A stretch of DNA of 64,000 bases from Zygnema cylindricum. Taxonomy: Eukaryota; Streptophyta; Zygnematophyceae; Zygnematales; Zygnemataceae. Shown piece by piece: positions 12,479 through 21,887 of this stretch (positions are counted from its first letter, which is position 1; each line of letters starts with the position of its first letter). Location: NCBI GenBank assembly GCA_037447655.1, contig JBBHKE010002999.1:124001-188000 (forward strand). The letters run 5' to 3'. The notes beneath the pieces were generated by a model that was not told the DNA's origin, made no database searches, and worked only from the letters and a program-made list of their open reading frames with translations. The position numbers and the translations under genes were made by a program.

Positions 12479-13544
12479 TGAAACTCTGAGACATCAATTA
12501 GTCCTCAGAATGGACATCTTCCAACAAGCCTCTAAGATAACCTTGACCCCTTCGTGTTTTAGCATGAACAACTGCCACCCTGGCAGACAAAAACTCTAAC
12601 CACCTTTACCCCTATGAAGGTAAGACTCTCGCGAGTCGATAGCAAAAAGAATCTCTGAATTTGTTCCCCTGAGCAGTAAGTTATAGAGGGTCAAAGTTGA
12701 ACTTTGGTACAAAAGCTCTCTGGGAGAGAGGGTTCTATCTACTAAATTTTCTAAGTCCTATCTCTCTGACAGACTCTATCTATTGATGTACGGAACCAAT
12801 CAGATTACACTTTCGTACACAAAAGTACACCTGCCGGTGTACTTTATGTACGGACACTGTACGACATAGCCTTAATGTCGACACGTGGTATATCCGGATT
12901 CACTCCCTTAATCCTCGGAGATGTCGCGATCCAATGTTATTCTGCCACGTGTCATCCGATGTAGCGATGACCATAAACAACCGAAATCCTCTTCCGCGAT
13001 CTCGGCATTCATTCCGGCCGTCCGATTAAATGCACATTTAATCGTAGCGGTAATAAATACCTTTGCGGTACTTGTTTCACTATCGAAACAAATGCGCGGT
13101 ACTTGTATCTTCCCCGTACCGTAATCTGTACTTCTTCATAACTGAACCTATGTATTCTGTAAGCAGTTCCCGTTAAATGAAATATCCTACATGAAAACGT
13201 TTAAATAAATATCAAACCCTATAGAGTGTATCGTAACATCTAGACGTAACAGTTTAGGCTACCGGCTACTAGCATTCTGACGACCAGCAAGTGCCAGGAT
13301 CAAATCCTGGTTGCATCATTAGTCCTTTTAGTAAATACACTACCATTCAATAAATCAACTAATTCATTTCCCGTAAACCACTGGATAACCTAGGTAGCCA
13401 TGGCTCTAGCTTCCTCTCCAATTTCTCAGTGACTGCGACAAGTGTGGGAGTTGGAGAAAAGGTAAGAGATAGACTGCCTCGGCTTCTTTCTGTCTTTCTA
13501 TTTAGACCTAGAAAATACTTAAAAAAGAACCATCAATTTCTACA
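12479..13544 (-). repeat. 3' LTR of element A2
   Basis: TGAAACTCTGAG...TTTCTACA in + orientation, 1066 bp, next to the polypurine tract at about 13545-13560 (CTCCCTTTATTTTC on +). It holds the CCACGTGTCATCCGATG box, the tRNA-like module near 13250-13310 and the GCCATGGCTCTAGC box typical of this LTR superfamily. Confidence 0.88.
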
Positions 13545-13560
13545 CTCCCTTTATTTTCTA

Positions 13561-15108
13561 GTCAATCTTTAATTTTAGACCACACTTCTCCCTACAGAAA
13601 AATTAGCTTAGGTGAATGCACAGGTTTGGTCATAATATCTGCTACCATCTTGCTATCTCGTTGGTACTCTAAACTGATTATTTTGTTTTCTAATTTCTCT
13701 CTAACAAAGCTGAGTCTAATGTCCATGTGTTTGGCTTTATAATGATGTTTAGGATTGGTAGAAATAGCGATTGTTGCTTGATTACCACAACAAATTTTCT
13801 ACACCCCACTCTTAGGGTGATCAAAATCATCAAGCAAAGACTTGACCCACATTTAATCTTTTACAGCAGAGCAAGAGGCTATACATTTAGCCTCCATGGT
13901 GGATTGAGCAATAACCTTTTGTTGTTTGCTACTCCATCAGCAAGCCCCATTACCCACATATAATACATATCCAGAAGTACATCTCCTCATCGGAGCATCA
14001 CCATAACTGCCATCACTCCAAGTAGTGATGTCAGTATTCTCCCCACCCAAATGAAACCATAGATCTCTAGTTCCTATCAAATATCTATGGACTCTCTTAG
14101 CTTCCTCGGAATCCCTCTTAGTGGGAGCATTTAGACTTCTACTCAGCACTCCTACAGCTGCAACTAAATCCGGTCAGGTACAATTCATAAAATAGATTAG
14201 ACCTCCCACTACTTCCCTGTAAGGAATAGTCTGCATGAACTTCTGTTCTTAAGGAGATAATTCCACGTCTAAGACTAGGATTCCTTCTTCCTCACTCCCC
14301 TCCATTCTATTCTTTAACTCCATTGGAGTTGTACAACTATTAGCTTTATCTATCTGAAACTTTTCAAGCATGTTCCCTATTAATTCTTTTTGAGTTAATC
14401 TTATAATCTTCCTTTTTCGGTCTCTTTCTACTTGAATTCCCAAAATATATTTTGCTTCCCCCATATCCTTCATTTCAAATCTCCCTTTAAGATTGGTTTT
14501 CAGTTTATTAATTTTTTCCATTGATTTACTTAAAACAAGCAAATCATCAACATAAATTGCAATAAATATTACACTTTCCTCATCTTCAAAAACATAGATT
14601 GAGTGGTCTGAGCTGATCCGAATATATCCCAGACCGGTAAGAAACTCATCAAACTTCTTATTCCAGGGTCGAGGAGCCTGTTTCAAACCATAAAGAGATT
14701 TAATCATCCGACATACCTTACTCTCCTCTCCTTCCTCCACAAACCCTTTAAATTGTCGCATGAAGATCTCCTCTTCCAATTGTCCATGCAAGAAGGCAGT
14801 CTTGATGTCCATTTGGTGCACTTCCATGTCTTCTGCTATTGCCAAACTGAGAAGTTTGCGGATGGAGGGAAATCTTAGGACCGGAGCAAAGGTTTCCTCG
14901 TAGTCAATTCCCTCTTTTTGTGTAAATCCCTTTGCGACTAGTCGGGCCTTCTAGCGCTCGATTGTGTTATCTGGGCTTAGTTTTAACTTGAAAACCCACT
15001 TACAACAGATAGGTTTTCGGTTAGGTTGACAATCCACCAGCTCCTAAGTATCGGCTGCCATAATTGAGGCCATCTCCTCATTGATGGCTGTCTTCCACCG
15101 GTTTATTT
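13561..15108 (-). pseudogene. RT and RNase H part of element A2 pol
   Basis: Read right to left. Near 15050 is the INEEMASIMAADT segment that precedes RT. At 14249-14845 is RT with MDIKTAFLHGQLEEEIFM, SLYGLKQAPRPWN and the catalytic IYVDDLLVLSKS (14550 region). At 13937-14149 is the RT/RNase H junction with LSRSLNAPTKRD, TWSDGSYGDAPMRRCTSGYVL. The remaining RNase H is traceable to about 13565 out of frame. It is homologous throughout to element A, with several stops and shifts. Confidence 0.85.
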
Positions 15109-16345
15109 TGTTGAAATTTATGTATTTTCTAGGTTTGTATTGGAAAAATAAATAGAGTAAGTCAGCAAAGGCAACCTGCTTCTCGCTCAACTCTCTCCGG
15201 TCCCCATACTTGTTGCAGTCCATGAAGACCAAAGAGAGAGCTAAAGCCATGGCTGTCTAAAGAGGATAGGCTAGTTTGTTGTTTGTAACAAAATGGTTAT
15301 GGCGGTTACAGGATTTGATCCTGACACCTACATCATGTGATAGACGTTAGCTTTAGCCTATAGCTTAGAGTAAATGTTGGCAAATGTAGGGTACAACAGG
15401 TATTTATAACCGTACAAGAAGAGAGTTCAAACAAACTAACAAATAACCAAAAATTGCTCTAGACCAGATTTGAACCATGGTTTGTGGTTATATTTGTAGA
15501 AGTAAACCTTGACCAATAAGGCGTTATCGCAACGATACACGTGACGGGTTTCATAATTACATAAACATTAACGCAACAACTAATAAACAACAGACTAACC
15601 AAAAGGAGCAATTTCAGCATGTACGCGAATCTGAACCGTGTAAAATATATTTTGATCGAACGGCCAGCATTATAGACGCCACGCGAAGTTAGCTTTTTGG
15701 CGGCATACGAAGATAGCGTCACAAGGTGCCACGTGGCGCCACATTATTTGATACCGGAGAAGATGGGAGGAGGAACCATGGCTTCCGATTTGACAGGTGT
15801 CACCTTGTAGACCTTATCGTACAATGGTCGTACACTAAGTACATCGCCCATTGTACCTTCTTGTACTATATAGTGTTCCTATTGGACTACGGTTTAGTAG
15901 TAGGTAGTCGTGAGTAAGCAGACTAAGACTTAGTGATATTTCGGTACCTCTCTCTAAGAGAGCTTGTAACTATAAAGGTCATCTTTGACCAGCCATAACT
16001 TACTGCTCGGGTGAGCAAATTCAGTGATTCTTTTTGGTGCAGACTCAGGGGAGTCTAAGCTACACAGGGGAATAGTCGGTCAGATTCTTTGCGTGCCAGG
16101 GTGGCACTTATTCAGTGGGAAAGTCAAAGTGGGGAATATTGTCCAAAACACATATTCAAACATTGCATTTTGTGGTGGAACTGAGCACACAAAAGGTCTT
16201 CTCTTCACACGAGTGAAGGAGTATTGGGGTTATAATTGTGAAAGGATCACTCATTTGGGTTTATATCAACTTGGAGTCGGCACTATCTAGATTAGCTTCT
16301 TTTGGATCTGCGAATTCTGTGGGCAATGGACCCCATAGAATTTCA
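15109..16345 (+). repeat. Solo LTR in A2 pol (C/D-related)
   Basis: 1237 bp from TGTTGAAATT to TAGAATTTCA, plus orientation. The left part matches the LTRs of element C (CGCCACG..AAG..AGCTTTTTGGCGGCATACG, GTGCCACGTGGCGCCAC, TTGTACTATATAGTG). About 250 bp near the right end instead match the reverse complement of the element-D LTR (GGAACTGAGCACACAAAAG, CTTGGAGTCGGCACT). No internal domain or second LTR is present. The flanks TATTT and TCATT are only a partial TSD match. It interrupts A2 between NRWKTAINEE and the preceding residues. Confidence 0.75.
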
Positions 16346-18123
16346 TCATTCTGGAAAAGTCATTGCCTCTCCATAAGTTTGAGGTTCATCTTGATGAGAT
16401 AGTTTTGTTACCTTGTTATTAACCTGTTTTTCTTGCAATGTTTTGCTACTTCTCCTTCCCCCCTTAAAATTTGAGGCCGGAATAGATGGTTCTCTTGGAT
16501 TCTTTCGAACAATCTCAGCTTCTGCCCTATCCTTTGATTCTGAATCAATTTCCACCACGTCTTCCGCTTTGGGTAGAGTTGTCACTGGAGTTTCCATTGT
16601 CTAGTCCTTTTCAGTCTGATTTGTATTTGAAAGAATGTCATCTTCTCTATAACCTGGATAGTTAGGAAGCTCAAAGTAATCGGAATTTTCAAACTCAAAT
16701 TTGATTTTAACTGACTTTGTATATTTGAAGGGATCCATAGACTTTCCTTCATCCATAACTACTAGATACTTTACTAAGATTATATCTTCCATTTTTAGAT
16801 CATAAACTCTATATCCTTTAACATCCTCATCATTTCCTAACAAATATCCTAGTTTACCTTAAGGATCTAGCTTCCAATTAGACCGATATGTATCTAGACT
16901 AAATACTTGACTGCCGAAAACCTTTAATTGAGATATGTATGGTTTCCGGCTTGTCTATCTCTCATAAGTTGTTTGATCTTTTATAGCTGAAGTAAGAACT
17001 CTATTTTTGAGGTAATTAGCACAGTTCATTGCTTTTGCCTAAAACCATTTTCCTTTCTTCTTATCTGACAACATACTTTTAGAACTATCACTTAGTGTTC
17101 AATTTAAACTTTCAGCTACCCCATTCTGTTCCGGATTTTCTGGAACTGTCTTTTGGTGTTGGACTCCATCTTCCCTAAGAAAATCCTTAAACTGGTTAGA
17201 AGTATACTCCCCACCATTGTCACTCCTTACTCTCTTGATTGGATTTTCATGGAGTTTTTCACTCCATGCTTTGTATTGTCTAAAATAATCCCGAGCTTCT
17301 GACTTGTTTTTCAAAAAAAAACACCCGGGAATACCGAGACCAATCATCAGTGATAGTCATCATAAATCTCTTCATCCCCGGAGAGGGCACTTAAGCCTGT
17401 CCCCAAATATCTGTGTGTTCTACATCTAGATGTTTTTCTCCATTATAGGTGGTTGTTTTAGGAAAGGGTACTCTGTGTGTTTTACCTTGAGCACATCTAC
17501 TACAATCACTTATATTATCACTCTCACTGAACTCAATCCCTTCCACCACTCCCATCTTTTTCATCTCTCTTAACTTATCTAGATTCACATGCCCAAGCCT
17601 CTTATGCCACATCATAATATCATGAACACCATTATAATAAAGTTTATTCGTTTCATTACTTAAAATCAGCCTAAACATCCCATGGCTACCTTTCTCAGCA
17701 TTGAAATAGACATCCTCCTCAAAACTAGCAGTAAAGACTCCTTCCCTAGTGCTAGTGAAAAAACCCTTATCATCTAATACTGATGTAGAGATAAGATTTT
17801 TGTTCAGCTCCGAAATAAACAATACATCGCAGAATGTTACTATGGATGTCTTTCCTTCTACTAACACTTTCAAATCTACCGATCCTACAAGAGTAGTGAT
17901 GACTATCCTTGATCCCCGTACTCTATCTCTACATTGGGAATCTTTCTTATCTTAGTGAACAGGTGCCTATCCTTACACATGTGCATGGAGGCGCCTTAAT
18001 CTATTATCCGGCCTGCTTCACCTTTCAATCCACTCTAAGCACATTTCTCTCTTCGTGGAATTTTGACCTCGTTATTCGCCTCCTACTCCTCATCCAAAAG
18101 GAGCTCATCTTCCTCGTCCTCCG
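16346..18123 (-). pseudogene. Protease-integrase part of element A2 pol
   Basis: Read right to left. Near 18080-18123 is the acidic DEEDELLLDEE linker. At 17391-17873 are a protease-integrase segment (KVLVEGKTSIVTF, DKGFFTSTREGVFTASF) and integrase HHCC MWHKRLGHVNLDKL...CSRCAQGK. At 17099-17347 is the integrase core with RSDNGGEYTSNQF and PEQNGVAES. At 16346-16843 is the linker between integrase and RT. It is broken by stops and small indels. Its right edge is the insertion point of element A. Confidence 0.85.
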
Positions 18124-19165
18124 TGAAACTCTGAGACCTCCATAAGTCCTCAGAGTAGACAGCTTCCAAGAAGCCTCTAGGATAATTCTGACCCCTTCGT
18201 GTTCCAGCAAAAATAACTGCCACCCTGGCAGACAAAAGCCCTAACCACCTGCACCCCTGTGAAGACAAGACTCCCCTGAGTCGGTAGCAAAAAGAATCAC
18301 TGAATTTGCTCCCCTGAGCAGTAAGTTATGGGGGGTCAAAGTTGACCTTTTGTACAGAAGCTCTCTGGGAGAGGGGGTCCTATCTTCTAATTTTTCTAAG
18401 TCCTATCTCTCTCACAGACTCTATCTACTGATGTACGGAACCAATCAGAATTGAGTTCCGTACGTAAAAGTACAGCCGCCGGTGTACTTTATGTACGGAC
18501 ATTGTACGACATGCCCTAAATGTCGACACATGTCAAATCCGGATTCGGTGCCATAATCTCCGGAGATTCTACGATCCAACGGAATTTCGCCACGCGTCAT
18601 CCGATGTGGCGATGGCCACAAACCGCCGAAATCTTCCTCCGCGATCTCGGCGCTAATCCCGACCGTCCGATTAAATTCGGATTTAATCGTGGCCGTAATA
18701 AATACATGCGCGGTATTTATTTCACTTCCGAAACAAATGCGCGGTATTGATTCGTAATCCGTACCGTCATTCGTACCGGATCTATGTATCCCGTAAACCG
18801 TAACAGTTAAATGAATTATCGTACATATACGTGTTTAATTAATTATCAAACTATATACTACGTAACACTAATCTTAGACTTAACGGCTAAGGCTACCGGC
18901 TACTTCCTATCTGCCGGCCGGTAGGTACAAGGATCAAATCCTGCCGCCGGCACATACCTTTTAAATAAATAAATAAACCCTAGTATAAAATTCCCGTAAA
19001 CCTCAGGATAGCCAAGGTAGCCATGGCTCTAGCTTCCTCTCCAATTTCTCAGTGACTGCGACAAGTTTGAGATTTGGAGAGAGAAGTTAGAGGTAGACTG
19101 CCTCGGCTTCTTTCTATATTTCTATTTAGACCTAGAAAATACTAATAAATCCATTAGTTTCTACA
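18124..19165 (-). repeat. 3' LTR of element A
   Basis: TGAAACTCTGAGACC...TTTCTACA on +, 1042 bp. It contains a perfect 9-bp inverted repeat GTACGGAAC/GTTCCGTAC spaced by 13 bp (about 18433-18463), a tRNA-like module at about 18873-18958 and the GCCATGGCTCTAGC box near 19020. Confidence 0.95.
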
Positions 19166-19178
19166 CTCCCCTTATTTT
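19166..19178 (-). other. Polypurine tract of element A
   Basis: In element orientation the sequence reads AAAATAAGGGGAG and abuts the 3' LTR start TGTAGAAA. This is the expected primer for plus-strand DNA synthesis. The same tract precedes the 3' LTRs of A2 and, in altered form, D. Confidence 0.85.
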
Positions 19179-19667
19179 CTAGTCAATCTTTAATTTCAGA
19201 CCACACTTCTCCCTGCAAAAAATTAGCTTAGGGGAAGGCACAGGTTTGGTCATCATATCTGCTACCATCTCACTATCTGGTCTGTACTCTAAACTGATTA
19301 TTTTGTTTTCTACTTTCTCTCTAACAAAGCTGAGTCTGATGTCCATGTGTTTGGCTTTAAAATGGTGTTTAGGATTGGCAGAAATAGCGATTGCAGCCTG
19401 ATTATCACAAAATATTTTCTGCACACCACTCTTAAGGTGACCAAGCTCACCAAGCAAAGACTTGACCAACATCAATTCTTTTACAGCAGAGCAAGAGGCC
19501 ATATACTCAGCCTCCATGGTGGACTGAGCAATAACCTTTTGTTGTTTGCTACTCCAACAGCAAGCCCCATCACCCACATACAATACATATCCAGAAGTAC
19601 ATCTCCTCATCGGAGCATCACCATAACTGGCATCACTCCAAGTAGTGATGTCAGTATTCTCCCCACC
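19179..19667 (-). pseudogene. RNase H domain of element A, cut off by a stop
   Basis: In the same frame as the RT part but separated by a stop (TAG) at about 19665-19667, where related copies have Leu in LWLHLGGE. It shows the Copia RNase H signature: TWSDASYGDAPMRRCTSGY, MEAEYMASCSAVKEL, CDNQAAIAISANPKHHFKAKH, and the C-terminal VADMMTKPVPSPKLIF before the natural stop at 19179-19181. Without the stop it would join the polyprotein. Whether this copy is dead or read through cannot be told. Confidence 0.88.
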
Positions 19668-21887
19668 CTAATGCAACCATAGATCTCTAGTTCCTACCAA
19701 ATATCTAAGGACTCTCTTAGCTGCCTCCCAGTCCTTCTTAGTGGGAGCATTTAGACTTCTACTCAGCACTCCTACAGCTGCAGCTAAATCCGGCCGGGTA
19801 CAATTCATAAAATAGATTAGACTTCCCACTACTTGCCTGTAAGGAATAGTCTGCATGAATTTCTGTTCATCAGGAGATAATTCCTCGTCTAAGACTATGA
19901 CTCCTTCTTCCTCACTCCCCTCACTTCCCTTCTTCAACTCCATTGGAGTTGTACAACTATTAGCTTTATCCATTTGAAATTTTTCAAGCATGTTCCCTAT
20001 TGCTTCCTTTTGAGTCAGTTTTATAATTTTCCTTTTCCGGTCTCTCTCTACTTGAATTCCCAAAATATATCTTGCTTCTCCCATATCCTTCATTTCAAAT
20101 CTCCCCTTAAGATCGGTTTTCAGTTTGTTAATTTTTTCCATTGATTTACTTAATACAAGCAAATCATCAACATAAATTGCAATAAATATCAAACCTTCCT
20201 CATCTTCAAAAACATAGATTGAGTGATCTGAGCTGATCCGAATATATCCCAGACCGGTAAGAAACTCATCAAGCTTCTTATTCCATTGTCGAGGTGCCTG
20301 TTTCAAACCATAAAGAGATTTAATCAGCCGGCATACCTTACTCTCCTCTCCTTCCTCCACAAAACCTTCGGGTTGTCGCATGAAGATCTCCTCTTCCAAT
20401 TCTCCATGCAAAAAGGCTGTCTTGATGTCCATCTGATGCACTTCCATGTCTTCCGCCGCTGCTAAACTGAGAAGTATGCGGACGGAGGGAAATCTGACCA
20501 CCGGGGCAAAGGTTTCCTCGTAGTCAATTCCTTCCTTTTGTGTAAATCCCTTTGCCACTAATCTGGCCTTGTAGCGCTCGATTGTGTTATCTGGGTTCAG
20601 TTTTAATTTGAAAACCCACTTACAACCAATTGGTTTTCGGTTGGGTGGACAGTCCACCAACTCCCAAGTATCGGCTGCCATGATTGAAGCCATCTCCTCA
20701 TTGATGGCTGTCTTCCACCGGTTTCTTTCTGGACAAGTCATCGCCTCTCTATAAGATTGAGGTTCATCTTGATGAGATAGTTTAGTTACCTTGTTATTAA
20801 CCTGTTTTTCTTGCAGTCTTTTGCTACTTCTCCTCCCCCCCTCAAAATCTGATGCCGGAATAGATGGTTCTCGTGGATTCTTTCGAACAAACTCGGCTTC
20901 TCCCCTATCCCTTGATTCCGAATCAATTTCCACCACGTCTTCCGCTTCGAGTAGAGTTGTCACTGGAGTTTCCACAGCCGAGTCCTTTTCGGTCTGATTT
21001 GTACCTGCAAGAATGTCATCTTCTCTAAAACCTGGATAGTTAGGAAGCTCAAAGTCATCGGAATTTACTGACTCAAATCTGATTTTTACTGACTTTGTAT
21101 ATTTGAAGGGAACCACAGACTTTCCTTCATCCATAACTACTAGATGCTTTACTAAGATTATATCTTCCCTTTTTAGATCATAAACTCTATATCCTTTAAC
21201 ATCTTCATCATATCCTAATAAGTATCCCGGTTTTCCTTTAGGATCTAGCTTCCAATTGGACCGATCAGTATCTAGACTGAACACTTGACTGCCGAAAACC
21301 TTTAAGTGAGATATGTGTGGTTTCCGGCCTGTCCATCTCTCATAAGGTGTTTGATCTTTTATAGCTGAAGTAAGAACTCTATTCTTGAGGTAATTAGCAC
21401 AGTTCATTGCTTCTGCCCAAAACCTTTTTCCTATCTTTTTATCTGACAACATACTTCTAGCACTATCACTTAGTGTTCTATTTAACCTTTCAGCTACCCC
21501 ATTCTGTTCCGGATTTTCTGGAACTGTCTTTTGGTGTTGAACCCCATCTTCCCTCAGAAAATCCTCAAACTGGTTAGAAGTATACTCTCCACCATTGTCA
21601 CTCCTTACTCTCTTGATTGGAGTTTCATGGAGTTTTTCGCTCCATGCATTATATTGTCTAAAACAATCCTCAGCTTCGGACTTGTTTTTCAAAAAATATA
21701 CCCGGGAATACCGAGACCAATCATCAGTTATAGTCATCATAAATCTCTTCCCCCCCGGTGAGGGCACTCTAGCCGGTCCCCAAATATCTGTGTGTACTAG
21801 ATCTAGAAGTTTTTCTCCCTTATAGGTGGCTGTTTTAGGAAAGGGTAATCTGTGCGCTTTACCTTGAGCAAAATCCACTACAATCAC
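19668..21887 (-). CDS. Copia Pol: integrase and reverse transcriptase (element A)
   Basis: 739 codons, the main part of Pol. The N-terminus carries the last metal-binding residue region (AQGKAHRLPFPK). The integrase core follows, with HTDIWGPA at about residues 30-37 (first catalytic Asp), RVRSDNGGEYTS at about 95-106 (second Asp) and PEQNGVAERLNRTL at about 130-143 (catalytic Glu). Further on are the Copia-specific GYLLGYDEDVKGYRVYDL region, then WELVDCPPNRKPIGCKWVFK, YKARLVAKGFTQ and the RT active site YVDDLLVLSKS near residue 570. It ends at a stop in LWLH. It overlaps the upstream frame by 29 bp because of a small frameshift around the integrase zinc site (DCSG..AQGK), probably a mutation rather than programmed shifting, since relatives read straight through. 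Confidence 0.92.
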   Translation of the reverse strand: MIVVDFAQGKAHRLPFPKTATYKGEKLLDLVHTDIWGPARVPSPGGKRFMMTITDDWSRYSRVYFLKNKSEAEDCFRQYNAWSEKLHETPIKRVRSDNGGEYTSNQFEDFLREDGVQHQKTVPENPEQNGVAERLNRTLSDSARSMLSDKKIGKRFWAEAMNCANYLKNRVLTSAIKDQTPYERWTGRKPHISHLKVFGSQVFSLDTDRSNWKLDPKGKPGYLLGYDEDVKGYRVYDLKREDIILVKHLVVMDEGKSVVPFKYTKSVKIRFESVNSDDFELPNYPGFREDDILAGTNQTEKDSAVETPVTTLLEAEDVVEIDSESRDRGEAEFVRKNPREPSIPASDFEGGRRSSKRLQEKQVNNKVTKLSHQDEPQSYREAMTCPERNRWKTAINEEMASIMAADTWELVDCPPNRKPIGCKWVFKLKLNPDNTIERYKARLVAKGFTQKEGIDYEETFAPVVRFPSVRILLSLAAAEDMEVHQMDIKTAFLHGELEEEIFMRQPEGFVEEGEESKVCRLIKSLYGLKQAPRQWNKKLDEFLTGLGYIRISSDHSIYVFEDEEGLIFIAIYVDDLLVLSKSMEKINKLKTDLKGRFEMKDMGEARYILGIQVERDRKRKIIKLTQKEAIGNMLEKFQMDKANSCTTPMELKKGSEGSEEEGVIVLDEELSPDEQKFMQTIPYRQVVGSLIYFMNCTRPDLAAAVGVLSRSLNAPTKKDWEAAKRVLRYLVGTRDLWLH

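Noticed and set aside
20791-20997. Short plus-strand frames opposite element A pol (also at 21531, 22127, 22596, 23147)
   Set aside because: They are shadows of the minus-strand polyprotein and recur in each copy only because pol is repeated.
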